Part shown: positions 6,544-14,571 of the stretch, one piece after another
Layout of the letters: every line of letters starts with the position of its first letter
How positions within the stretch are numbered: the first letter of the stretch is position 1
From: PALSA-129 sp050014595
GTDB taxonomy: Bacteria; Acidobacteriota; Terriglobia; Bryobacterales; Bryobacteraceae
Assembly (NCBI GenBank): GCA_050014595.1
Contig: JBEKDA010000020.1
Coordinates: forward strand, 1-64,000
Direction: 5' to 3'
DNA: 64,000 bases
Made by a program: the position numbers and the translations under genes
Notes under the pieces: model-generated
What the model was told of the DNA's origin: nothing
What the model saw: the letters and a program-made list of their open reading frames with translations, nothing else
Databases searched by the model: none

Positions 6544-7821
6544 ATGAACGGAGTAATGACATACAAAAACGGAAAGGAAGAGAGCTTTTTTCTGACGCAA
6601 CTGCTGGGCGCGCGCGCCTCTCTCCAAAGCCGGAAGATTGGCAAGCTGAAAGACCTGGTCGCCGTCGATCAAGGAAAGGTGGCCGAAGTCACTCATTTCC
6701 AGATCGCGCGCCCTTTCGGAGAGCCGGCCCTGCTGATCCCGTCGCAGAAAGTCCGCTCGGTCAGCCCCCGGGAAATCGTTCTGGACATCGAGGATCCCAA
6801 GGCCTACGTGCGGGATCTGTCGCCGGAGGAAGTCCTCCTGCGGGACTATCTGCTCGACAAGAAGGTGTTAGATATCGACGACCGCGATGTCGAAGTCGTA
6901 TACGATGTACGGCTGGTACTGACCAACAACCGGATCTACGTGGTGGATGTCGATATCAGCCGCTACGGCTTGCTTGTCCGCCTGGGGTTGAAAGGCCTCG
7001 CCGCCTTCCTGTCCAGGCGAGCCGGCGCCGCCCAAAAGAAACTGATCCCCTGGTCATATGTTCAGCCTCTGTCGCCCCAGTTGGGAACACTCCAGGGGGA
7101 CCTCAAGCTGAACATCTTGAAAGAAAAGCTCTCCGAGATCCACCCCGTCGACCTAGCCGACATCCTGGAAGAAATGGACAGCTCGCAGCGGGCCATTCTT
7201 CTTGACGGTCTCGACACTGAACACGCCTCCGACACCTTGGAGGAGATAGACCCGGCCGTGCAGCGAGACATCGTGTTCTCGCTCAGCAAAGAACGAGTGG
7301 CGCAACTGATCGGCGAGATGACTCCCGGACAAGCCGCCGACATCATCTCCGTGCTGCCGGCAGAGGAAAGAAGGAGCATCCTGAAGCTGCTGGAACCCGC
7401 ACAGGTCGCCAAGATCGACGAGATCATCGAAAAGCAGGACACCACGATCTTGAATTTCGCCACAGTCAACTTTCTCAAGTGCGCGCCGGAAACCACGGTC
7501 GAGCAGGCCCGAAACAAACTTCGTGACGCAGCCGAGTCCATGGATGTGGTGATGTACTTCTACATCGTCGATGAGTCCGACAAGCTCCTGGGAGTGATCG
7601 ACATCAAAGAGGTCTTCGTCGCACGGGACACCGAACGGCTGAAGGAACTGATGACCGAAAATGTGATCAGCCTCAACAAAGACAGCACCATGAAGCACGC
7701 GGCGGACATGTTTCTCCGGTACGGCTTCAGAGCGCTGCCCATCACCGACGAGAACGACATCATTCTTGGGGTCGTGCCGTATCGCGACGTCATGAATCTC
7801 AAGCACCGCATTCTGGAGTGA
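6544..7821 (+). CDS. Pore-less MgtE-like Mg2+ sensor: PRC-barrel, MgtE N-domain, CBS pair
   Basis: The start ATG at 6544 follows CTGGAGGTCG; the 425-residue product is soluble. Two PRC-barrel-like segments (about 12-85 and 90-165) precede an MgtE N-terminal superhelical domain (about 185-300, with repeats such as LADILEEMDSSQRAILLDGL and QAADIISVLPAEERRSILKLL) and a CBS pair (about 305-425). The MgtE transmembrane domain is missing completely: the protein ends RILE after the second CBS motif. In full MgtE the N and CBS domains bind Mg2+ and close the channel. Here they would act in trans, most simply on the Nramp-type transporter encoded 200 bases upstream. That partnership is inference from gene order. 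Confidence 0.8.
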   Translation: MNGVMTYKNGKEESFFLTQLLGARASLQSRKIGKLKDLVAVDQGKVAEVTHFQIARPFGEPALLIPSQKVRSVSPREIVLDIEDPKAYVRDLSPEEVLLRDYLLDKKVLDIDDRDVEVVYDVRLVLTNNRIYVVDVDISRYGLLVRLGLKGLAAFLSRRAGAAQKKLIPWSYVQPLSPQLGTLQGDLKLNILKEKLSEIHPVDLADILEEMDSSQRAILLDGLDTEHASDTLEEIDPAVQRDIVFSLSKERVAQLIGEMTPGQAADIISVLPAEERRSILKLLEPAQVAKIDEIIEKQDTTILNFATVNFLKCAPETTVEQARNKLRDAAESMDVVMYFYIVDESDKLLGVIDIKEVFVARDTERLKELMTENVISLNKDSTMKHAADMFLRYGFRALPITDENDIILGVVPYRDVMNLKHRILE

Positions 7822-7928
7822 GCTGCGGTGCGGCGGCCCGGCAACTCATTGTCCGGCCGCAATTTCGCCAGAAGTAATTTGTCGGGTTCCCATGAGACTT
7901 TCCAATCGATTCTATCGAGGAACCGAAT

Positions 7929-9290
7929 ATGCACGTGAATCATTTCGCACTATTCATCGGCTTCGGCTTTCTTGCCGGCGCCATGCCCGTGCTTGGGCAA
8001 ACGTCGGCGGGCGACACCCAGGATGCCTCCACGCAGACTTCAAGCGCTGCGCCCACGGCCGAGGGGCGCTGGAGCATCCACTTCCAGGCGACGGCGATTG
8101 GCCAATATCACGGGAGCTTTCGCTCTCTTTACGAAGGCGAAAACAGCCTGCCGCCTCATCCCGAAAGACGGGTGTCCATCACCGCCACGGTCTTCCTGGG
8201 TTTCCGGGTCAATGAACACATCGAACTCGTGTTCAATCCCGAAGTGGCGGGCGGCAAGGGTTTCGGCATGGTGACGGGCATAGCCGGTTTCACCAACGGC
8301 GAGATTCCGCGCGTCTCCAGCGCCACTCCAACGCTCTACCCCGCCCGGGGGTTCGTCCGGACGGTATGGGGGCTCGGTCCGGAGACCGAGCTTGTCGAGA
8401 ACGGGGTCAACCAGATTGCGGGGTCGGTCCCGTCCAGGCGGCTTACTACAATTACGGGCAAGTTTGCGATTACGGACTACTTCGATAACAACACTTATAG
8501 CCACGACCCCCGCAAGCAGTTCATGAACTGGTCTCTAATGTACAACGGCGCCTGGGACTATCCCGCCGACACCCGCGGCTACACCATCGGCACGATGCAG
8601 GAGTTGACGATGCGCAGTTGGTCCCTGCGCACTGCCGCCGTGATGGAGCCGACCACCGCCAATGGCCCGACCTTCGATACCCGCCTGGCGAAGAACCGCG
8701 GCGTGGCGGTGGAATGGGAGAAACGCTACAAGCCGATGGGGCATGCGGGCGCCATGCGGGTGCTGGGCTTCCAGAATCGCGCACGAGCCGGCACTTTCCG
8801 GGACGCGATGCTCCCGGACGGGACCACCGATCTCGCGGCCACGCGCCGCCCGGGCACGAAGAAATACGGTTTCGGCTTGAACGTAGAGCAGGAGATCACG
8901 CGGGATATCGGAGCGTTCGCACGCTATGGCTGGAGTGACGGAAAGACCGAGGCATGGGCGTTCACCCAGATCGACCGCTCCGTCAGCGGGGGAATTTCCG
9001 TGCAGGGCCGCCTCTGGAAGCGGACCCGCGATAACTTCGGCGTGGCGGCGGCGCACAACTATCTGTCCGGCGACGATCGCTGCTTCCTGGCCGCCGGTGG
9101 GATGGGATTCATCATCGGTGACGGAAGGCTGAATTACGCGCCGGAGTCGATTACGGAAGCCTACTACGCGTGGCACCCGATCCGGGAGTGGACGTTTACC
9201 TTGGATTACCAGCACATAGTCAACCCGGCCTACAACCGCGACCGGGGCCCTGTTTCCGTGGGGACATTACGAGTACATTGGGAACGATAG
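7929..9290 (+). CDS. Outer-membrane porin (OprB-like carbohydrate/solute porin family)
   Basis: A 453-residue protein with a signal peptide (about 1-24, ending VLGQ), a short Ser/Thr/Ala linker, then alternating beta strands typical of an outer-membrane barrel (HIELVFNPEVAGGKGF, FAITDYFDNNTYSHDPRKQFMNW, GAFARYGWSDGKTEAWAF). The last strand ends in a charged aromatic terminus (LRVHWER), close to the usual C-terminal aromatic signature. GAGGAACC precedes the ATG. It begins 107 bases after the MgtE-like gene in the same direction and may be the outer-membrane entry for the operon, or it may have its own promoter. The solute specificity cannot be read from sequence. Confidence 0.65.
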   Translation: MHVNHFALFIGFGFLAGAMPVLGQTSAGDTQDASTQTSSAAPTAEGRWSIHFQATAIGQYHGSFRSLYEGENSLPPHPERRVSITATVFLGFRVNEHIELVFNPEVAGGKGFGMVTGIAGFTNGEIPRVSSATPTLYPARGFVRTVWGLGPETELVENGVNQIAGSVPSRRLTTITGKFAITDYFDNNTYSHDPRKQFMNWSLMYNGAWDYPADTRGYTIGTMQELTMRSWSLRTAAVMEPTTANGPTFDTRLAKNRGVAVEWEKRYKPMGHAGAMRVLGFQNRARAGTFRDAMLPDGTTDLAATRRPGTKKYGFGLNVEQEITRDIGAFARYGWSDGKTEAWAFTQIDRSVSGGISVQGRLWKRTRDNFGVAAAHNYLSGDDRCFLAAGGMGFIIGDGRLNYAPESITEAYYAWHPIREWTFTLDYQHIVNPAYNRDRGPVSVGTLRVHWER

Positions 9291-9294
9291 CGAA

Positions 9295-9532
9295 ATGCGC
9301 GAATTGCTGAGACAACCACTGGCGCTGCTATGCATAGCCGGGGTGCTCCTCGTTTGCTTGGCACCCCAGGTAGCCGGCCTTTTGCGGGTTCGACGATGGA
9401 GACACCACCACCATCGATGTGCCAAAAAGCAAAATTGATAGCCGTCCAGGAATCCGCGTTTCCGGCGAGCTTTCCAGCAAGGAGCAGATGAGCGACTTGG
9501 GCTCACCCACGCCGGGGTATGGAGGCTGTTGA
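9295..9532 (+). pseudogene. Possible frameshifted small secreted/lipoprotein gene
   Basis: ATG at 9295 opens a hydrophobic signal-like segment (LLRQPLALLCIAGVLLVCLAPQ). A second frame, starting around 9380, continues with a plausible mature chain (FDDGDTTTIDVPKSKID, then a PGYGGC end) to a TGA at 9530-9532. Joining the two requires a frameshift near 9375-9390. It starts 4 bases after the porin stop and overlaps the convergent aldolase gene by 30 bases. No family is recognised, and it may be noise. Confidence 0.3.
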
Positions 9533-10180
9533 ACTTTGCTTGCGAGCCTCACGCACCGTGTTCACGAGCCTGACTGCCAGTTCATGAATGCGATGCGTCT
9601 GCCGCAGTTCGATGGCCTTTTTCGGGATCAAGTGCGCGCCTACGCCAACCGCGGTGGCTCCCGCCAGAATGAAGTCGGCGACGTTCTGTTGGTTCACGCC
9701 TCCCGAGGCGATCAGCGGCACTTGTGGAAACGGCGACTTGAGAGTCTTGATGTACGCGGCGCCTCCGAGTTGCGCGCATGGGAATATCTTGACGAAGTCC
9801 ACCCCGGCCTTCCACGCCATCATCACTTCCGTTGGCGTGAGTGCGCCGGGGAAAATGACGATGTTCTGTTGGTGTGCGAACTCTATGGTCTGGAGATCGA
9901 CGCCGGTGCTGGTGAGAAACTGCGCCCCGGCGTCCAGACAACGGTGCGCGGTTTCCGTATCCCAGACCGTGCCCGCGCCGACAATCAAGTTCGGCGCGCT
10001 GCGGACAAGGTGGGAAATCACGTCAATCGCCCCGGGCACTGTCATGGTGAGTTCCACGATAGGAATTCCGCCGCTAGCGACCGACTCCGCGGCAAATAGC
10101 GCGTCCTCCGTTGAGGACACGCGAATCGCAGGGATGATGCCGATTTCTTCAATGCGAGCCCGAACTTCTTCCCTGTTCAT
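9503..10180 (-). CDS. eda: 2-dehydro-3-deoxy-phosphogluconate (KDPG/KHG) aldolase
   Basis: A 225-residue class I aldolase with a TIM-barrel pattern. Catalytic Glu43 (IVELTMT) and the Schiff-base Lys131 (DFVKIFPC) are present, as are the GAGTV phosphate loop and the PGALTPTE strand. The reaction is KDPG to pyruvate plus glyceraldehyde 3-phosphate (Entner-Doudoroff), with relaxed use of 4-hydroxy-2-oxoglutarate in the family. The C-terminal extension after about 205 is polar. It begins 25 bases after the RND pump stop in the same direction, an unusual operon partner; no other sugar-acid gene is nearby. Confidence 0.9.
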   Translation of the reverse strand: MNREEVRARIEEIGIIPAIRVSSTEDALFAAESVASGGIPIVELTMTVPGAIDVISHLVRSAPNLIVGAGTVWDTETAHRCLDAGAQFLTSTGVDLQTIEFAHQQNIVIFPGALTPTEVMMAWKAGVDFVKIFPCAQLGGAAYIKTLKSPFPQVPLIASGGVNQQNVADFILAGATAVGVGAHLIPKKAIELRQTHRIHELAVRLVNTVREARKQSSTASIPRRG

Positions 10181-10205
10181 AGGTCTTTCATCCTCTTTTT
10201 ATTCT

Positions 10206-13200
10206 TTATTCCTGCTCGTCGAAGTCCGCCTCGGGCGTTGGGAGCACGTCGCCATCGCCGGCTACCCACACATACAGGGTGGGCAACAGAACAACATTCA
10301 TCAGCATCGCCAGCATGAGCCCACCGACAATGACGATGGCGAAGGGCCGCTGGGAATCGGAACCGATCCCGCGCGACAGCGCCGCCGGCAACAGACCGAG
10401 TGTGGCGACCAGTGTGGTCATCATGATGGGCCGCAGCCTCAGGACCGCCCCTTCCACCGCGGCATCAATGATCTCATGACCCCGGGCGCGAAGCTGGTTG
10501 ATGTACTCGAGCATGATCACGCCGGTTTGCACGCACACGCCAAAAAGCGCCAAGAAGCCGACCCCCGAGGACACGCTGAAGTGCGTCCCGGTAAGCAGCA
10601 GCGCCAGCAGACCGCCCAGGGGAGCCATGGCAATGTTCGCCAGCATCAGCGCCGCCCACTTAAACGAGTGGAACATGGTATAGAGAATGATGAAAATCAC
10701 CAGAATCGTGATGGGGAGCACGATCATGAGGCGTTTCTGGGACCTCTGTTGGCTGGCGTATTCGCCGGCCCAATCGATGTGGTAACCGGCCGGCAGTTTC
10801 ACCTGCTGTTCCACTTTTCGGATCGACTCTTCCACGGTGCTGCCAAGGTCGCGGCCGCGCACGCTGTACTTGATCGCGACGTACCGGGAATTGCCCTCGC
10901 GATAGATCTCCGAAGCCCCATCCAACTCTCGAACGCTGCAGAGCTGGGCCAGGGACACGCGTTCTCCGGACGGCGATAACAAGCGGATCTTCTCGATCGC
11001 CTCTCTGGTATCGCGATACTGGGGAAGATAGCGGGCGACCAGGTCATAACGCTGCTCGCCCTGCAGGACCTGGCTTACCGCGCCGCCGCCCACCGCGGTC
11101 TGAATCGCGTCCTGCACATCGGCAACGTTGATCTGAAAGCGCGCGGCCTGCCGGCGGTCCACGGTGAGGTTCAGATTGGGTTGACCGATGACGCGGAACA
11201 ACCCCAGGTCCTGAATTCCCTGAATGCGCCGCATCACGTTGACGATCTCGTCGCCTTTCGCTTCGAGCAACTTGAGATCGTCGCCGTAGAGTTTGATGGC
11301 GAGTTCGCCCTTGACGCCGCTCACGGCCTCCTCCATGTTGTCGGCAATGGGCTGGGAGAAGTTCCAGATCACGCCCGGAATTTTCTCCAATTCGTGATTC
11401 ATGGCGGCGATCAGTTCCTCTTTGTTTTGGTGAAAGATGGGCCGCCACTGTTCCTTGTTCTGCTTGAGATCGACAAAGTATTCGGTGTTGAAGAAACCGG
11501 TGGTGTCGGTGCCGTCGTCGGGCCGTCCTACCTGGCTGGTCGTCACGGTGACCTCCGGAAATGAGGCCAGCAGCACGCGAGCCTGGTCGGCGAGGCGGAT
11601 GCCTTCGGTCGGTCCGGTGCTGGGCGCCAATGTGCCTCGTACCCATATGGCGCCCTCATCCAGGTGCGGCAGGAATTCGGAGCCAATCAAGCCGCTGGTC
11701 AGCAGGTAACCTGCCGCCAGCACGCTGGCAGCAGCCGCGCCCACAACCCACCAACGGCTGCGAACAGCCCATCGCACGGTCGACTTGTAACGCGCGGTCA
11801 GGAATATCATCCCCGGGTTACGCCACTCTCGCATGCCTTCGCGGAAGAGGAAGCTCGACAGCACCGGCGCCATCACCATCGAAAAGATCAGCGCGCCCAG
11901 CAACGCAAAAGCGACGGTCCAGGCCATGGGCTTGAACAGCCGGCCTTCCACGCTTTGCAGGGTGAAAATCGGCAGGTAGGCCGTGATAATAATGCCGATC
12001 GCGTAGAAAACCGGCCGCTGCACTTCGTGCGCAGCCTCGCGAATGCGGACCATTGCCGGCTTGGACACGTCCTGGCGTCCCATGTGCCGGACGATGTTCT
12101 CAACCATGACGACGGCGCCATCCACTACCATGCCGAAATCCAGCGCGCCGAGCGACAGCAGATTGGCGGGAATGTGTCTGAGGTCGAGACAGATGGATGC
12201 GAACAACAGGGAGAACGGAATAGTCAGCGCCACCACCAGGGCGCCCCTGGCATTGCCGAGGAACACGAAGAGGATGATGGCAACCAGTATGATTCCCTCG
12301 GTCAGGTTGTGCAAAACGGTGTGAGTGGTGAAGTGCACCAGGTCACTGCGGTCCAGAAACGGAACTACCTTTACGCCGGGAGGAAGAATGTGTTCATTCA
12401 ATTCCTTCATCTTTGCGTGTATGCCATCGAGCGCCGAGTCCGCGTTGGCGCCCTTGCGCAAGAGCACGATGCCCTCGACCACGTCATCGTTGTCAATGAT
12501 CCGCCCGTCTTCACGATGAATCGACTTCCCATTCCGGCCGAGGCGGATCTTCGGGCCCTGCGCGACGGTCGCGATGTCCTTCACCCGTAGCGCCGTTCCA
12601 TTCTGGGCCTTGATCACGGTCTCTTCGATATCCTGCGCGGTATTGACCAAGCCGAGGGCGCGTACGTTTACCTGCTGCAGGCCCTGCTCGATGAAGCTTC
12701 CGCCTGCGTTCACGTTGTTGTTGGCGAGTTGCTGCTCCAACTGGCCGATACTCAGCCCGTAGGAGATCAGCTTGTCCGGATCGACGCGGACCTGGTATTC
12801 GCGCGTTTCACCCCCAAGGCTCGACACATCGACAACATCCGTCACCGATTTGAATTGCTTTTCCAGAACCCAGTCTTCCAGCGTCTTCAGGTCCATGACG
12901 TCGTACTGCGGGTTGGTGCTCTTGAGCGTGTAGAAGAAAATCTGCCCGACGGGACTCCAGTCCGTGCCGATCTGCGGCTGCAAATTCAGGGGCAGGGTTA
13001 CCTGCGTGAGCCGCTCCAGCACCTTTTGGCGGTTCGAATCGTTCTCGGATTCGTCATCGAAAATCAGCATCACGCTGGAGAGGCCAAAAATCGAGACGGA
13101 TCGCAGATGTTCCAAATGCGGCAACCCGTTGAGGACGGTTTCGATGGGAATCGTGACCTGTTGTTCAACCTCTTCGGCGGCGCGGCCGGGCCACTGCGTA

Positions 13201-13349
13201 ATGACCTGGACGTAATTGTTGGCTACGTCGGGGTAGGCCTCGATGGGAAGCGCTCTAAACGAGATGATGCCCCAGCCAAACAGCAGGATGGCAACCACTA
13301 CCACCAGAAAGCGGTTATTGAGCGCGAAATCAACCAGACCGCGAATCAT
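10206..13349 (-). CDS. RND efflux pump, heavy-metal efflux (CusA/CzcA) type
   Basis: A 1047-residue inner-membrane pump with the full RND layout: helix 1 near the N-terminus, a large periplasmic loop (about 35-335), helices 2-6, a second periplasmic loop (about 560-865) and helices 8-12. The helix-4 proton-relay motif reads GALDFGMVVDGAVVMVEN, the form typical of heavy-metal pumps (CzcA DFGxxxDGAV). It works as a trimer with a fusion protein and an outer-membrane channel, which are encoded immediately upstream on the same strand. The exported substrate may be a divalent or monovalent metal; sequence does not say which. Confidence 0.9.
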   Translation of the reverse strand: MIRGLVDFALNNRFLVVVVAILLFGWGIISFRALPIEAYPDVANNYVQVITQWPGRAAEEVEQQVTIPIETVLNGLPHLEHLRSVSIFGLSSVMLIFDDESENDSNRQKVLERLTQVTLPLNLQPQIGTDWSPVGQIFFYTLKSTNPQYDVMDLKTLEDWVLEKQFKSVTDVVDVSSLGGETREYQVRVDPDKLISYGLSIGQLEQQLANNNVNAGGSFIEQGLQQVNVRALGLVNTAQDIEETVIKAQNGTALRVKDIATVAQGPKIRLGRNGKSIHREDGRIIDNDDVVEGIVLLRKGANADSALDGIHAKMKELNEHILPPGVKVVPFLDRSDLVHFTTHTVLHNLTEGIILVAIILFVFLGNARGALVVALTIPFSLLFASICLDLRHIPANLLSLGALDFGMVVDGAVVMVENIVRHMGRQDVSKPAMVRIREAAHEVQRPVFYAIGIIITAYLPIFTLQSVEGRLFKPMAWTVAFALLGALIFSMVMAPVLSSFLFREGMREWRNPGMIFLTARYKSTVRWAVRSRWWVVGAAAASVLAAGYLLTSGLIGSEFLPHLDEGAIWVRGTLAPSTGPTEGIRLADQARVLLASFPEVTVTTSQVGRPDDGTDTTGFFNTEYFVDLKQNKEQWRPIFHQNKEELIAAMNHELEKIPGVIWNFSQPIADNMEEAVSGVKGELAIKLYGDDLKLLEAKGDEIVNVMRRIQGIQDLGLFRVIGQPNLNLTVDRRQAARFQINVADVQDAIQTAVGGGAVSQVLQGEQRYDLVARYLPQYRDTREAIEKIRLLSPSGERVSLAQLCSVRELDGASEIYREGNSRYVAIKYSVRGRDLGSTVEESIRKVEQQVKLPAGYHIDWAGEYASQQRSQKRLMIVLPITILVIFIILYTMFHSFKWAALMLANIAMAPLGGLLALLLTGTHFSVSSGVGFLALFGVCVQTGVIMLEYINQLRARGHEIIDAAVEGAVLRLRPIMMTTLVATLGLLPAALSRGIGSDSQRPFAIVIVGGLMLAMLMNVVLLPTLYVWVAGDGDVLPTPEADFDEQE

Positions 13350-13356
13350 GGCCCGA

Positions 13357-14571
13357 TCACTGCTCCACCGTGTTCTGCAGGACGAGGGCGTTCTCGACCA
13401 CGCGCTGCCCCGGCTGAATGCCCATCCGAATCTCCTGCATATTGCCAGGGAGCATGGCGCCGCCGGTCACTTCCACGCGCCGGAATCGCCCGTTTTCAGC
13501 GGGCACGTAGACCCAGTCGCGATCGTGCAGGTGAAGGACGGCGGTCGAGGGAACCAGCGCGTGGGTTTCCGGCTGCTGCCCGTGGAAGGTAGCGGTGACG
13601 AACATGCCGAACCGCAGGAAGCCGGGATTCTCGACCTGGAGCCTGATCTTGGCGGTGCGGAGGTTGGGATCCATGATGGGGCCCATGTTATCGATGCGGC
13701 CGCGCAGCACGCGGTTGGGATAAGCGTTGACATGGATCTCGGCGTATTGGCCTTCGTGGACGCCGGCAAGATCGTTTTCGTAGACGTCGCAGAGAATCCA
13801 GACCTGCGAGAGGTCGGCAATGGTGAAAAGGTTGGGAGAATTGTCGAGCGTCTTCACGCCGGCCGCGGCGGTGACGTTCTGCTCGATGACCACGCCGGAA
13901 ACCGGGGCGAAGATATCGACGGCGGCGGTGGGATGGTCGATATCGCCGCCCAACACGCGGATGTGTTCGGCGGCGGTTTCGACATCCACGCGCGACTTAT
14001 CGGCGGCGTCCTGGGCGACTTCGAGATCCTTCTGGGCAACGGCGCCATGATCGAAGAGAAGCTTGGAGCGGTCCAGTTGGGCGCGGGCCAGTTTTTCGTC
14101 GGCGACGGCCTTGCGGTAATCGGAGAAGGCTCCGGAAATATCGGCGCTCTGCACACGCATGAGGAGCTGGCCCTTGGTGACCTGGTCGCCCAGACGCGCG
14201 TGAATTTCGACGACGCGGCCCGAGGCCAGCGAAATGACCGGGACGTTGCGCGAGACGTCGGCGGCTACCACGCCGGTGACTGCGAGCTCCGGCACGGAAT
14301 CGCGCCGCGTTGCGGTGGCCAGTGGGAACTGCTCGGGGTGATCCACTTTCACCAGCGAGGCGTCGCCTTCTTTTTCGACTTCGGCGACCGGAGGCGCGCC
14401 GGCGGCCGGATCGGTCTGTCCCTTGGCGCCACAGCCGAGGAGAAGGAGCGCGGAGAGAGAGGTCAAGAGGATTACCGCGGAGACGCGGAGACGCGGAGAA
14501 AAGCCAAACGTCTCATTACTTATTTCTCGGCGTCTCCGCGTCTCCGCGGTGAAGATGTGATTCGCATTCAT
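13357..14571 (-). CDS. RND periplasmic adaptor (HlyD/CusB family), lipoprotein, with repeat-derived N-terminus
   Basis: 404 residues: a lipobox (LLLLGCG, Cys near residue 47), then the beta-barrel, lipoyl and alpha-hairpin order of RND adaptors (LASGRVVEIHARLGDQVTKGQLL, a long helical hairpin about 130-210, then IFAPVSGVVIEQNV). The ATG at 14571 overlaps the stop of the upstream tolC-like gene (ATGA), which argues for this start. The first 33 codons are, however, formed by a palindromic repeat (TAETRRRRE, then SPRLRVSAV) inserted between the start codon and the hydrophobic signal segment. A TTG inside (just before TSLSALLLLGC) would bypass it. The gap to the pump gene is 7 bases. Confidence 0.85.
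   Translation of the reverse strand: MNANHIFTAETRRRREISNETFGFSPRLRVSAVILLTSLSALLLLGCGAKGQTDPAAGAPPVAEVEKEGDASLVKVDHPEQFPLATATRRDSVPELAVTGVVAADVSRNVPVISLASGRVVEIHARLGDQVTKGQLLMRVQSADISGAFSDYRKAVADEKLARAQLDRSKLLFDHGAVAQKDLEVAQDAADKSRVDVETAAEHIRVLGGDIDHPTAAVDIFAPVSGVVIEQNVTAAAGVKTLDNSPNLFTIADLSQVWILCDVYENDLAGVHEGQYAEIHVNAYPNRVLRGRIDNMGPIMDPNLRTAKIRLQVENPGFLRFGMFVTATFHGQQPETHALVPSTAVLHLHDRDWVYVPAENGRFRRVEVTGGAMLPGNMQEIRMGIQPGQRVVENALVLQNTVEQ
14474..14550. repeat. Palindromic repeat inside the adaptor 5' coding region
   Basis: ACCGCGGAGACGCGGAGACG at 14474-14493 is the exact reverse complement of 14531-14550, with a 37-base loop. The arms contain tandem GCGGAGAC units. The element is normally intergenic in this kind of genome; here it is read in frame by the efflux adaptor gene. 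Confidence 0.85.
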
